A stretch of DNA of 64,000 bases from Tillus elongatus (lineage: Eukaryota; Arthropoda; Insecta; Coleoptera; Cleridae), in contig OZ023267.1 in NCBI GenBank assembly GCA_964006375.1, positions 13,984,846-14,048,845 of the forward strand, in the 5' to 3' direction. Each line of letters starts with the position of its first letter. The first letter of the stretch is position 1. The position numbers were made by a program, and so were the translations under genes. Below the pieces are notes generated by a model that saw only the letters and a list, made by a program, of their open reading frames with translations, was not told the origin of the DNA and searched no databases. This document shows, in pieces, positions 1-12,884 of the stretch.

Positions 1-2260
1 AAGACAGAACCGTCCATGAGTCTGCGATCCTCATCTAATTGGGATAAAGAGGCTTAGAATATTGTATATTTGAGTGGAGGGTGCTGTCATCTGCGTAACT
101 GTGTAGGGGCTAAAGCTGAACCTTGAGGGACTCCTGCATTAATTGGATACAGTTTAGAGGAATGGCCATCCACGACAAAATAAATGCTCCGGTTGGAGAG
201 TAAATTTGCAGACCAGGCACTGAGTTTTGGTGGTAGGCCATAGGCCGCAAGTTTATAAAGCAGCGCTGCGTGCCAGACCTGATCGAATGCTTTGGATATG
301 TCTAGAGCGACAATCTGGGATTCACTATGTAGTTCCATAGACTTGTTCTAAGAATGGTTGACAAAGGAAAGGAGGTGGGCAGTTGATCAGAGCTGACGGA
401 ATTCATACGGCCTGTCGTGGATTAGAATGTGTTTTTCAACAAATTTTAGCAATTCGGTGTTTATATACTTTTCCATCACTTTAGAGACGACTCAAAGGAG
501 AAAAATAGGCATGTAGTTGCTAGGAAGCGCTTTGGATCCTTTCTTAGAGACGGGTTGTACTCGAGCAGTTTTCCAGTTACTAGGGAATATGCCTCTAGTG
601 TAAGATGTCTGAAACAGACGAGTCAGGACAGGAGCAAGTTCTGGTGCGCATTTTTTGAGAACACTTGCTGGGATCTCGTCAAGGTCATAGGCTTTCCTGG
701 CATTAAGAGAAGAGAGCATCTGCGGTGCCTTTTTATTTTGGAAAATGATATCCGTCATGTTATGCGCGACATTGGGGACTGTTCGTGGTTGAACATTTGG
801 AGGTGGGTTAAGAGTAGAATTGTCGGTGAACAACGAGGAAAAAAGTTCAGCCTTTCCCAGAGCGGTAGAGACAATTTCATCCCCTGAAACAAGAGGTGGG
901 AACGTGCTCTTGCACAAATTATTCCCAATAGATTTAGCAAGAGTCCAGAAGGGTTTGCTGCGGTTGGAGCTTGAGAGGACTTTGTTTTTGATGTGGTTAT
1001 TAAACGAGTTTTTTGCCTCATAAAGAATTCGGACATAGAGGTTTCTTGCGTCGTTAAATGCTTGACGGTTTTCTTGACTGGGATTGTGTAGAAGCGTTTT
1101 GTGAGCTTTGACCTTTTCAAGTCTGGCCTTGTCACAGGATTTAGAGAACCAGGGCTTTTGAGTGGCTGAAGAGGTTTTCTGTGTACGTGTAATAGATGTA
1201 ATAGATAATTCCATGCCCGCTTGGATGATATCGGTGACGTTTTGTATGATATCAGAGGGGTCATTATGAGAGAAGCAGACAGACGCCCATGGAAAAGAGG
1301 AAAGGTAATCCCGCAATTCCTCCCAGTTCGCAGAGTTGTAGTGCCAAACGATACGTGGGTGTGATGATTGTGTGTCCTCGGGTTGCATTGCGCAGGAAGC
1401 AGTGACCATGCCGTGGTCTGAGCGACCAAGGGGGGCGGTGACTGATGTCTTATAGCATTCAGGTTTTGTAGTAAGAAGGAGATCCAAGGGATTTGAGCTG
1501 TATGTTGGGATGCGAGGAAAGTAAGTAGGTTAGTGAACCATATTGGCTAAAGAATTGCAGACTGCGAAGGCAACCGCTGTTCTCCTTTGTGGATCGGGTT
1601 TTGAAGATCCTAGCCATTCCTTGTTATGGACATTGAAGTCACCAAGAATAGTGACCTCGGAGAAAGGATATTCAGAAATCAGATGGTCGTTTCTGTCAGA
1701 AAGGTAGTCGAAGAGCTGGACAAAGTTGTTGTCAGAAGGTGAGCGGTAAATGCAACAGATGAATTTAGTTGCAGCCCTGAGAGAGAGTTTTACCCAAAGT
1801 ATATCTTTTCTTCCAGCTTCCAAATTGGGGAGTCTGGTGCAGGGCAGTTTGCTAGGGACGTATGCGCACCCACCTCCATGCAATCTAAAGGAAGTAAGGA
1901 GCTCATACCCCAGGAAATTAAGGTGATTAGTGGCTGTTTTGGCACTGATTTGGGTTTCGGTGAGGAAGAGGAGTTGGGGTCTATTAGCCTGGAGGAAATG
2001 GTGGACGGGTTCAGGTTAGAATTTAGGCCACAGATATTCGAGAAGGATATGTTAAGTCTTGATGCCGGCGTCCCTTGCATACCCTTCTCCCGGAGATCCG
2101 AATGGAGGGGTATTTTATCTCCGGAATCTTTTGTACAAGGAGGAGCCATCATCATTTTTGTTTATAAGGGAAACCGACTCATACACTAGAACGGGAAATG
2201 TCCGTTGGGACTTCACCAGCCCTTGATGTAAGGGGTGGTACCTCCTCGGGCGTGAAAAAA
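1..2260 (-). mobile_element. AP-endonuclease LINE (Jockey/CR1-like), frameshifted copy running off the left edge
   Basis: This is a degenerate non-LTR retrotransposon read right to left. An apurinic-type endonuclease lies at about 2155-1530, with an N-terminal NISFSNICGL motif, an LTET motif reached only after a one-base frameshift near 2010, and GDFNVHNKEWL near 1620. A linker at 1487-1300 contains IVWHYNSANW. The reverse transcriptase starts at about 700 (ARKAYDLDEIPASVLKKCAPEL) and continues at 338-87 with motif A SKAFDQVW and motif B GVPQGSALAP. Reading frames break between 1530 and 1487, near 490 and near 340. The RT catalytic box and the C-terminus are missing or beyond position 1. The protein would nick target DNA and reverse-transcribe its RNA in the nucleus, but this copy is dead. 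The 9.9-12.2 kb copy is very similar, so the family is probably young. Jockey against CR1 placement is inference. Confidence 0.88.
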
Positions 2261-2611
2261 ATCCTTTACTATTACGTAAATGAAAAGTCCACTACCACCT
2301 ACCATATAACTTGAAATGGTTGGTTGGCCAGGAAAATCTAACAAATTTTTTAAATTAATTTAATTTATTTTTATTAGCGAATCTTCTTGTACAAATTGTT
2401 GCTTTATTAGCGAATTTTCTTATAAATAACTTTGAGGAGTTTTCTTTGAAGAAACATTTGTTGAGAATTGACCATTTTAAAACAAAAATCGCCGAAAATA
2501 ATGTTTTAACGGCTTTTCGTGCAAACAAATTATTTTATTTTCAATTCTAATTTACATTTTACATTATCACATTTTTGCATTTTCCCTCGAAATATAATGC
2601 ATGTTTGTAAG
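2261..2611. other. AT-rich stretch, no gene seen
   Basis: No coding, RNA or complete mobile feature is supported. Two short ATTAGCGAAT(T/C)TTCTT motifs at about 2375-2425 resemble the terminal hairpin of the GGACGCAGC family. The last 50 bases match, inverted, the flank of the fold-back element at 3946-3995. Confidence 0.5.
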
Positions 2612-2938
2612 AAAAGAAATTCTCGAGGTAGCAAGTGCGTAATGGTAGCAAATTTTGATTATATGTTTTAAATTTCAATAGCTCAATTTGCTATTAGGTT
2701 AACGTTTGTTGCCTAGGACTCAGTTTTTTCGGGAATATTTTGAGTTTATTTTCGAAAAATCTTTTACATTTTCAAACAATAAAAATATTTTGATGAAATA
2801 TGGTACATTGTTTTTACTATAGTATAGGTTTTCCTGGCAACCAATTTCATGCCTGCTTTCGTTAAAAGAAAAGGCATGTTTGCTATTAAATGTTTCTATC
2901 AAAATTCGCTACCATAACGCACTTGCTCCGTCCAGACT
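2612..2938. repeat. Fold-back element with GGACGCAGC-family ends on both sides
   Basis: The left end reads GAGGTAGCAAGTGCGTAATGG. The right end is its inverse, CGCACTTGCTCCGTCCAGAC, so both termini are 5'-type ends of the GGACGCAGC family pointing outward. The interior matches 3657-3946 in inverse orientation, including a shared AAACAATGTACCATAT-type block. No coding capacity is visible. It is a short non-autonomous or rearranged element. Confidence 0.6.
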
Positions 2939-3656
2939 TTTATTTAATTATAAGGCTTGCGCTCCCTAAAGATTTAAACTTTCAATCCCCCATCCTAATG
3001 TTATTTGCATACATGTTTACTTGATATTACTTTCTGTTATCTCAGCAGTAGGCTGCTACAATAAATACTTTAGGCCTGTGTAATGCGAGATTCTGTCAGA
3101 AACCCCAGAGTCCTGTCCTTATCTGCCACTGGATGGCACCCGAGTCGGCTCTCATATCTACCACTGGTTAATGCAGTTGATGCAGGTCAGCGATCAACCA
3201 AAAGTTGGGTTGTAACTTCGTGGATTATGTGGTATTGTTTTCACATTATCATTGTACATAATGGGAACGGAACAATTAGTGAACTAAAACTATCGGGATG
3301 GTGTACGATGGATCGCCTCTAAATGTATCCGAAGTACAACAGAACGATTTTATGCTATCTGGTATTAATGGCATGCTAGATTAATTTTACCTGAATGTTT
3401 TCTATACAAGAAATGTTATCTTCTAATTTATTGGCACTTCTACCGGGGAACTTTCACAAAGTGTGCACAAATGGTGGAGGCTCAAGTTAAACTACTGTAA
3501 ATAACAGCCTCGTCGATGTGTGTATACTATGGCCCTAGTAATATATCAATGGGTGGCTGGCTTTAGTTGTTCAAATTCACAGGTGAATTTAATTATGGAA
3601 TGTTATCTGGTGTATCACACCTCCAGTTTCTTGAGACAAGTTAAACATAACTAAAA
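2939..3656. other. Unannotated stretch
   Basis: No gene, RNA or repeat family could be supported. The longest plus-strand reading frame (3083-3322) starts inside non-coding-looking sequence and has no recognisable domain. Confidence 0.4.
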
Positions 3657-3946
3657 AAGTCTGGACGCAGCAAGTGTGTTTTCATTAAAATGTTTTTAAT
3701 AGCAAATATGTATCACTAATGCAAGCAGCCATCAATCTGGTTACCGGTATAGCCTATATAGTAGAAACAATGTGCCATATTTTATCAAAATTACCCACTG
3801 TTTGAAAATGTAAAAAACTTTCCGAAGATAACCTTAAAATGTTGGTTTCCTAGCCAACAAACCTTAGGTTAATAGCAAATTGAGTTATTGAAATTTGAAT
3901 GATATAATGAAAATTCGCTACCGAAACGCACTTACTGCGTCTAGAT
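3657..3946. repeat. Fold-back element, second copy
   Basis: About 290 bp bounded by TCTGGACGCAGCAAGTG on the left and the inverse CACTTACTGCGTCTAGA on the right. It is the same family as 2612-2938 in opposite orientation. Related single-ended pieces lie at 7990-8215, 20806-20960 and 50768-50995. Confidence 0.6.
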
Positions 3947-3994
3947 TTTTCTCTTACAAACACGCATCATATTTCGATAAAAAAATGCACAAAT

Positions 3995-4200
3995 GCAATA
4001 ATATAAGGCTGTTCAAAAAACAACAATTGTAGGGATCACCAACGACTTATGAACACACACTGTGATTGTCAAAATATTTTTATAAGATGGAGCTTAAGAC
4101 ACCCTATAATTAACCTATACAATTTTTGCTCCTAGCTTGTATAATGACAATTATATTGAGCTTTACCGTAAAAATGAGCCATCCTGTATATGTATAAACA
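3995..4200. mobile_element. MITE-like element, copy 1
   Basis: A short non-coding element running from AATAAGGCTGTTC-like sequence to GAGCCATCCTGTATA. The CCTGTATA end is typical of Tc1/mariner-related miniature elements. Matching copies lie at 7793-7976 (inverse) and 19100-19262. All carry a CACCAACGACTTA block and a CTCAAGACACC-like block. Confidence 0.55.
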
Positions 4201-4559
4201 GATAAAAACTGTAAAAGTAAACCCTTATATGGATTCTATGGGGCCTAGTTTGCGCTAATTTGAGAATTAGCTAAAAGTTATGGACCCTACACCCATAGAC
4301 TTAACTAAACCTACTGCCAAAGCCTCAACTTAACTAAACCTATAGCCAAAGCGTCAAAGAAAGGGTCTATTTGAAATGACTTTTCTGTAATTATTTTAGC
4401 AAAATGAAGGACAACGACGGTTGAAGTTGAAAGCTAAGGGATTGCAGAACACTCTTCTTGTAACATTTTGTTTACATAATCCACATTTGTTTTATCTTCT
4501 TTGCCTAAATGTTGCAAATTTTGACGTTTCAAATCGCGACTTTGACATTTTGAGGAAAT

Positions 4560-4845
4560 CTCTTTTTTTTTAACTCCCATAACTTTTTGGTCTTCAAACC
4601 TACAGCTCTAAATTTTGGTGCATGGTCCACTATTTACAATGCAAACACGTGTACCAAATTTGGGTGCATTTACTTTGTAAGTTCCAGAGATATAAATGTT
4701 TTCCGAAAGAAAACACAAATTTTTTTGCAAAAAACTGCGCCGATTTTTCTGGCTAATAAACTTATCCAAGACACTTGCAAAAGGAAGTTACTCACCAAAT
4801 TTGATCAGAATCGGCCCAGTATTGAATTATCTGTGTAACTTTCTG
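4560..4845 (+). repeat. GGACGCAGC-family body fragment
   Basis: Matches the internal body of the family: CCGAAAGAAAAC, CCGATTTTTCTGGCTAATAAA and CACTTGCAAAAGGAAG, ending at AATTATCTGTGTAAC where the (TA)n core would begin. The mariner remnant follows immediately, and a 3' piece of the same family resumes near 6330. Confidence 0.6.
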
Positions 4846-6226
4846 TTTGAGATAGCCCCATAAATAAAAGTCCATTAAGGTAAGATCTGGACTTCTGGGA
4901 GGCCAAGGTATTGGCCCATATCGACCAATCCACCGCCCAGGAAATTCGCGATCTAACCATTCTCGAACGATTCCTGTTCCATGTGCTGGGTGGCCGTCAT
5001 GCTGAATGTATGCTGTTTGTCTATCTTCTAGTGACATGTTATGCAAATGGTCTTGAAGAATATTTTCCAGCATTTGCAGATAACTGTACTGGTTCATATT
5101 CCTCTAAAAAAAATATGGCCCAATTATCCCAGTGTAAGAAACAGCACACCACACATTTACTTTTTTCTGGCATTGTCTTCTGCAATTAACTCTATAATTT
5201 GGATTCTCCATAGACCAATGCCGTGCATTTTGGGAATTTACCACCCCATTAGTGGTGAAAGTGGATTCGTCCGAAAAAATAAAACTTCTGCCAAAATTGT
5301 GATTTTGTAGATATTGCTCGCCGTACCATAAACAAAAATCTAATGGTTTTGACTCGTCATTTTCTTCCAAAGTGTGTATAAGTTTTGCTTGGAAAGGTTT
5401 CACCTTGTTGGTACGATAAATTTGTTGCAAATGCGATTTGCTAATATTGCCAATCTCTAATGCCCCTCTTCTTAATGATAATTTCGGAAAACGCCTAACA
5501 GAATCCATAGCTAATGCAGCTGCAGCATTGTCTTCTTCATTTAGGTCGGATTTTGTCTTCTTAACAATTAAAAACACTTCCAGTACGCATAAATTTTGTA
5601 ACAACTTTTTTTACACCGATACTGGTGTAAAAAAGTTGTTACAAAATTTATGCGTACTGCGGAAACCGAATAATTTGGCCGGCGTTCAAGGAATTTTCTT
5701 ATAACTCCCTGATAAGAATGTTCTTCACCCGAACCATAGCACTGCACAATAAACACTTTTTGTTCTGTTGTTAACATTTTTAAATACAGAAGCTTGCCGT
5801 TCGTGACAAAAAAATGACGTTTCTATTTTCCAAATAAGTAGTATCCCGGCAAACGAACAACAAGGCAGAGCTCAAGTATCCATTCAACTCGCCAATTATT
5901 GCTTCGAATGTCCAATTGTGCGTTTACTTTACTTTTTTTATTGATTGAGTTGAAAGCAAACCTACCCCAAGTTTAATTACGGTAAAGACTTTTTTAATAC
6001 AGTTTCAAGTATTTTTAAAGTACACCTAATCACACAACCCGTCAAACGTCATTTAAATAAAATCGCAGCTAAAAAAAAATCATACTAGACTGATCTGTTT
6101 GAAAATTGGGAGCCTGTCATAAATTTTAATTCTAAACAATTTTTGTTTATAACTTTTTGCGGTATCTTCATAAGGTACTTTACTCTTAATACATTTCATT
6201 ACATCAGTTATAAACCACCCTGTATA
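4845..6226 (-). mobile_element. Tc1/mariner-superfamily transposase, interrupted and C-terminally truncated
   Basis: The transposase reads right to left from MLTTEQKVFIVQCYGSG (5777) into a helix-turn-helix region, then a DDE domain. The first Asp is in IFSDESTF (about 5260), the second in IQHDGHPAH (about 5010), and the third in RSPDLTLMDFYLWG (about 4890), with 36 residues between the second and third. The frame is broken by a perfect hairpin at 5581-5659 and again near 5100, where a second start would be needed. The C-terminus runs into unrelated repeat sequence at about 4845. A likely terminal inverted repeat, CACCCTGTATA, lies at 6216-6226; its partner on the left is missing. The protein would cut and paste its own DNA at TA sites, but this copy is inactive. 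The IT/mariner-type affiliation comes from motifs only. Confidence 0.88.
5581..5659. repeat. 79-bp near-perfect hairpin inside the transposase
   Basis: The left arm 5581-5617 starts CAGTACGCATAAATTTTG. The right arm 5624-5659 is its reverse complement except for one extra T in a T-run. Only six bases separate the arms. It splits the transposase frame, so one arm is probably an inverted duplication of the other. Confidence 0.95.
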
Positions 6227-6329
6227 TTAATTGATTTTGTTCATTTTCTCAACATCTCTGTTTAAGACAAAGCAGGAGCGAGTTCCAGAATATCATAATC
6301 TAATTCAAATTTTTTTTGTCATTTATACC

Positions 6330-6500
6330 TTACCCACACTCAATCCGTGGACACACAAACTATATATAAACACATACAAATGCAAACCGACCCCGTATAT
6401 GTGTTCTAGGAGGCCTAATTAGCGCCGATTTGAAGCAATTTTTTCAAAATTCTAAAGTCGGGATGTCTTCATTAGTGTTTTTTTAGAGAAAAATCACTAA
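6330..6500 (+). repeat. GGACGCAGC-family 3' end
   Basis: Contains the family's ACCCCGTATATGTGTTCTAG block and a terminal hairpin-like ATTAGTG...AAATCACTAA ending near 6497. It is probably the other half of the repeat interrupted by the mariner at 4845-6226. Confidence 0.55.
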
Positions 6501-7124
6501 AACATTAATAGACGATTATGCTCAGACACAGCACTTCGGTCTCGCGACCATTCTTGACGAGCACGTGATATTTAGTAAATCTAGAGCTTTACCATGGTTG
6601 TTTTCATTTCTTACCTAAGCAAGAGCAACGAGAAAATGTATTTCCTTTCGTTTTTTTAGAAACTTCATTGCTTTGGTTATATAATAATTCAGTTAAATAC
6701 AGAAGCAGAGACTTTTTATCTTAATTCACAAATTATTGGTAGCTTATATGTAACCGATTTAGGCCTTTGCGACCCCGTAGAAGGTTAAACGGCTCTGCGC
6801 CTGTATTTAGTATGGTATGTGTTAATGGCAACCAACACCCGCACTGGAAATATACAAGACATTTTCTTTTATACATTGTCTGCCAGGCGATGGCAGTCTT
6901 ATCTGTAGCAGTATGACTTATCTCTGCGGCGAGATATGCCTTATACTGTTCAACTGTACGGCGACCTGAACCGCTGGTGTCCTGGTAGATTTATTAAGAA
7001 CCGTGCGTTTTAATTAAACAACATAAAGAAATAATGGCACCAAGTCTCAGACTTGAAAACCTATCTGTGATATTTTTTTCGACGAAAATTTGCCATAATT
7101 GCAGTTCAAAGCGCCAATAGCTGT
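6501..7124. other. Unannotated stretch
   Basis: No coding or RNA feature supported. Slightly less AT-rich around 6890-6990, but the sequence has no recognisable reading frame or domain. Confidence 0.4.
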
Positions 7125-7255
7125 CGTTTTTAGTGAATTTTTATTTAAAAAAATTCACTAATAGAGAGGTATCGATGGTGAGACTTTGCCAAAATTTTTG
7201 CTAATGAGCGAGAATTTGGTCCCCTAGAACCCATATCCGGGGTCAGTTTCGATTT

Positions 7256-7350
<95 letters not shown>

Positions 7351-7510
7351 ACCGCTACCTCAAAAAATAATTAACCAATTTTTATAAAACTTGGCAAGTG
7401 CCTTTCTTTTATTAATAGCTTGGATGAGTTCGTTAGCCAGAAAAATCTGACTCGGTTTTCCGGGAAAATTTTGAGTTTTCTTCCGAAAAAAAAAATATTT
7501 TTAAATCACC
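7125..7510 (-). repeat. GGACGCAGC-family element, 5'-truncated, with (TA)n core
   Basis: The terminal hairpin TTAGTGAA...TTCACTAA lies at 7126-7160, followed by GAGAGGTATCGATGG, CCATATCCGGGGTCAG, a pure (TA)n array at 7263-7347, then CCGACCG and the ACTTGGCAAGTGCC body. The body fades at about 7510 without reaching the GGACGCAGC end. Confidence 0.8.
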
Positions 7511-7792
7511 GGGTTTTATTGACAATGGCTTATATGAGATCTAGTATGCTGTTGCCTTAGTAACGGAAGATCAAATATTATTGCGCAGGTCTGTTAGACG
7601 CTGTAACGTTTACCGTATGATATGAGATTGTTTATATGTTTGTTTGAGTCCAGGAATTATTTGTGTTTAGTAAATTTTTATATACAAGTGCAAATTATTC
7701 CTTTATTAATGTTAGTGGGTGGATTAAACAGTGCTTGTTATGTTTTATCAAGACATATAAAGGCTCGAAGTTTTACAAAAGAGCTGATATTA

Positions 7793-8215
7793 TACAGGGT
7801 GACGGGTTTCTACGGTAAAGCTGAATATAATTATTATTATACAAGAGACGAAAAAAATGGTATAAGTTAATTATAGGGTGTCTTGAGCTGCATCTTATAA
7901 AATTATTTTGACAATCACCGGCTGACCCACAAGTCGATCGTTGGTGATCCCTACAATTTTTTTTCGAACAGCCTTATTTTATTGCATTTTTTATCGAAAT
8001 ATGTTTGTAAGAAAAAAAATCAAGACGCAGTAAGTGCCTTTTGGTAGCAAATTTTAATTAAATGCTTCAAATTTCAATAACTCAATTTGCTATTAACCTA
8101 AGATTTGTTGGTTAGAAAACCAGCGTTTAAGGTATATTGTCGGAAAATTTTTGGACATTTTCAAACAATAAGTTATTTTGATAAAATATGGCACATTGTT
8201 TCTACTATATATTTT
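7793..8215 (-). mobile_element. MITE copy 2 joined to a fold-back element piece
   Basis: TATACAGGGTGACGGG opens the inverse copy of the 3995-4200 MITE (to about 7976). It is followed by GACGCAGTAAGTGCC and the body of the fold-back family to about 8215. The same MITE-plus-fold-back order, inverted, is seen at 3657-4200, so the pair appears to be one composite unit. Confidence 0.55.
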
Positions 8216-8540
8216 GCTCATAACCTTATCTCGTTTCTGTGCTTCTGTGTGCTCTGGAGAATGCATTAACAAGTCGTTATTGTAGTGTAAAATTAAAATT
8301 TACTAAATGTAGTTGTGACAAAGCAGAATGAAAAAAGTGAAATTATTGACTGAAGAGTAATATTGTGTTGTATACTGGGAGAGTGTTTGAAAATGATCAT
8401 GTTATATTCTATAAATTAATTAATTATCAACATATTATGTAAAATACTTCAACCACTTTATTTAAAACGTTAAAATGGTGTATCTGCTTGTCATAATAAG
8501 GTTACTTAAAGCACGAGGGATATACTGTTTGGTTTGTTTT

Positions 8541-9306
<766 letters not shown>

Positions 9307-9954
9307 GTTTTTTGATTGGCTGACATCGTGATAATGTTGACACCTATTATTTGTGTTATTTTTAACTGGGTCAGGCATGATTGCCATCATAATTACGGAT
9401 CACCGAGACCATTCAAAATAAAAACATAGAAAAGCGAGATTAAAACCACGGAACCAATGACACAACGATGATAAAGCCATTTGTTCATCACATCGAAATT
9501 AGCAACACAGATAAGCGACAATATAATGAAGTTGAAAATTTCAGCACAACGTCCACCAGCTCTGCTATGGATTGCTGAATATCACCATGTACATTTTCTG
9601 CCTCCCTATCCGTTTTTATCTAGTTCTACTACCACTACTGTGTCCCCTCTATTCGTCGAGTGCTCCGACGTTTTTCTGTATAGATCGCAGAGCCACTATA
9701 TTGGTTTCTAAATTAATTTGCAACTTCCGTCGATAACAATCGTGAAAATCCCCGTCGTAATTACAAACTGCCTTTTGATTCAATAACAGATTGTTCCTTT
9801 ATTAAACTTAATTATCTTTTACACAACCGTACAAAGCTTGCAAATATTGCTTCCAATATACGCACCGGATTCAATTCCAAATCGATTAAGTCATTTATTT
9901 GCATTTTCATCTTTTGGCGAATTTTTCTGGAAAACATTCCTTTTTTTTAAATTT
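9307..9954. other. Unannotated stretch
   Basis: No supported gene. A 76-codon plus-strand frame at 9481-9711 has no recognisable domain, splice context or homologue I can name. Confidence 0.4.
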
Positions 9955-12255
9955 AGACAACACACCACGAGGGCTTACAGCCTAAATACTATCGTACCGT
10001 GGGTGTCGACAAGGAGGAAAGAGGCAACTTGTTAATTCTGGACTTGAAGGTTTGGAGGTTCGGGGGAGAAGGAAAAACATGTGCCGGCAAGGAAGTCCAC
10101 AACTTGGAAGTCCTCGGGACAAAAGAGCGGGCATAACAAGATGTTCTATGTCTGGTGCCCTGGACAGTAAAAGGGTGCATTCGCTCTGTTCCCCTGGTAG
10201 ATCTGTTGGGGGCAGCAGGTGGAGGAATTATGGAAGAAAGCTCCTCTGAGCAGTGCCCGTGCAGGTATCTATAAAAGAGAGAGAGGTCACCAACGGCACG
10301 TCGGTGGGCAAGGGATGGCAGCCTTTGGGTGAGGGTAGGGTCACCGATGAGACGTATAGCTCTCTTCCGAATGGAGTCCAGGATAGCGAGTGTAGAAGCG
10401 GTAGCAGCACCCCAGATGTGGGAGCAGTATTCGAGGTTTGGTCTTATTTGTGAAGTATATAAAGTATAGAGATTAGCTGGTGAAAAGTATTTGCGAGCCC
10501 GGAAGAGGAAACCTAATTTCTTAGCAGCCGCTTCTGCAATTGATGTGACATGTTGGTGCCAATTGAGATTTCGATCCACAGAGATGCCAACAAGTGAAAA
10601 GGACTCATTACTTTGAAAAACTTGGTTGTTTATTGTGATGGGTCTAGGGCTGGTGTATCTCTTATAAGAAAAAAAGCAAGACTGTGAGTTGGTGCGGTTG
10701 AATTGTACAAGATTTCTACTTCCCAGTCTAATATTTTTTGGAGATCCACGGATATAGAACCCTACATGAGTCTGCGATCCTCATCTAGTTGGGCTAAAGA
10801 AACAGGCTTAAAATATTGTATATTGGAGTGTAGGGTGCTGTCGTCCGCGTAACTGTGAACTGGGTTGGATGTGCTAGACAGGAGGTCATTGATGTGGAGC
10901 AGAAACAAAGTAGGGGCTAAAGCTGAACCTTGAGGAACTCCTGCATTAATTGGATACACTTTAGAGGAATGGCCATCCACGACAACAGAAATGCTTCGGT
11001 TGGAGAGGAAATTTGCTGTCCACGTACAGAGTTTTGGTGGTAGGCCATAGGCCGGTAGTTTATTAAGCAGCGCTGCATGCCAGACCTGGTCGAATGCTTT
11101 GGATATGTCTAGAGCGACAATCTGGGATTCACCGTGTAGTTCCATAGACTTGTTTCAAGAATGGGTGACATAGGAAAGGAGGTCGGCAGTTGATCTGCGC
11201 TGACGGAATCCATACTGCCTGTCGTGGATTAGACTGTGTTTTTTAAGAAATTTTAGTAATTCGGTGTTTATATACTTTTCTATCACTTTAGAGATGACTG
11301 AAAAGAGAGATATAGGCCTGTAGTTGCTAGGAAGCGCTTTCGATCCTTTCTTGGGGACGCGTTGTACTCGAGCAGTTTTCCAGTTACTAGGGAATATGCC
11401 TCTATTGTGAGATGTCTGAAACAGACGAGTCAGGACGGGAGCAAGTTCTGGTGCGCATTTTTTGAGAACAGTTGCTGCGATCTCGTCAAGGCCAGAGGCT
11501 TTCCTGGTATTAAGAGAAGAGATCATCTTTTGTACCTTTTTAGTTTTGAAAATGATATCCGTCATTTTATGCGCGACATTGGGGACTGTTGGTGGTTGAA
11601 TATTTGGAGGTGGGTTAAGAGTAGAATTCCCGGCGTACAACGAGGCAAAAAGTTCAGCCTTGCCCAGCGCGGTAGAAAAAATTTCATCCCCTGAGACAAG
11701 AGGTGGGAACGTGCTCTTGCAGAAATTATTCCCAATTGATTTAGCAAGAGTCCAGAAGGGTTTGCTGCCGCTGGAGCTTAAGAGGACTTTGTTTTTGATG
11801 TGGTTATTAAACGAGTTTTTTTGCCTCAGAAAGAATGCGGACATAGCTGTTTCTTGCGTCGTTAAATGTTTGACGGTTTTCTTGACTGGGATTGTGTAGA
11901 AGCTTTTTGTGAGCTTTAACCTTTTCAAGTCTGGCCTTGTCACAGGATTTAGAGAACCAGGGTTTTGAATGGCTGCAGAGGTTTTCTGTGTACGTGGAAT
12001 AAATAATTTCATGCCAGCTTGGATAATTTCGGTGACATTTTGTGAGATATCAGAGGGGTCAGGATGAAAGAAGCAGACAGACGCCCATGGAAATGAGGAA
12101 AAGTAATTTCGCATTTCGTCCCAGTTCGCGGAGTTGTAGTGCCAAACGATACGTGGGTGTGATGAAAGCGTGATTCGAAGACCGCGACTTTTACCTGCCT
12201 CGCTGGTTAGTGGCAGCAGCATCACAAGGTTTGGTGATTTCATGTTTTTCAAATG
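9955..12255 (-). mobile_element. AP-endonuclease LINE (Jockey/CR1-like), 5'-truncated second copy
   Basis: Lacks the endonuclease: its 5' side begins near 12255 in the linker that contains IVWHYNSANW. The reverse transcriptase follows at 12100-10760, with RKASGLDEI, LPSNYRPISL, YGFRQRRSTADL, SKAFDQVW, GVPQGSALAPT and the catalytic box SYADDSTLH (about 10850). A frame change lies at 11146-11155. A second block, 10579-9989, is the C-terminal region after RT, with MDRNLNWHQHV, RPNLEYCSHIWG and FKSRINKLPLSS. The element ends at CTCGTGGTGTGTTG (9955-9970), a terminus shared with the copies at 24 kb and 59 kb. Frames at 10580-10760 are broken. It is inactive but well preserved. Confidence 0.9.
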
Positions 12256-12265
12256 CACTTTAAAA

Positions 12266-12884
<619 letters not shown>

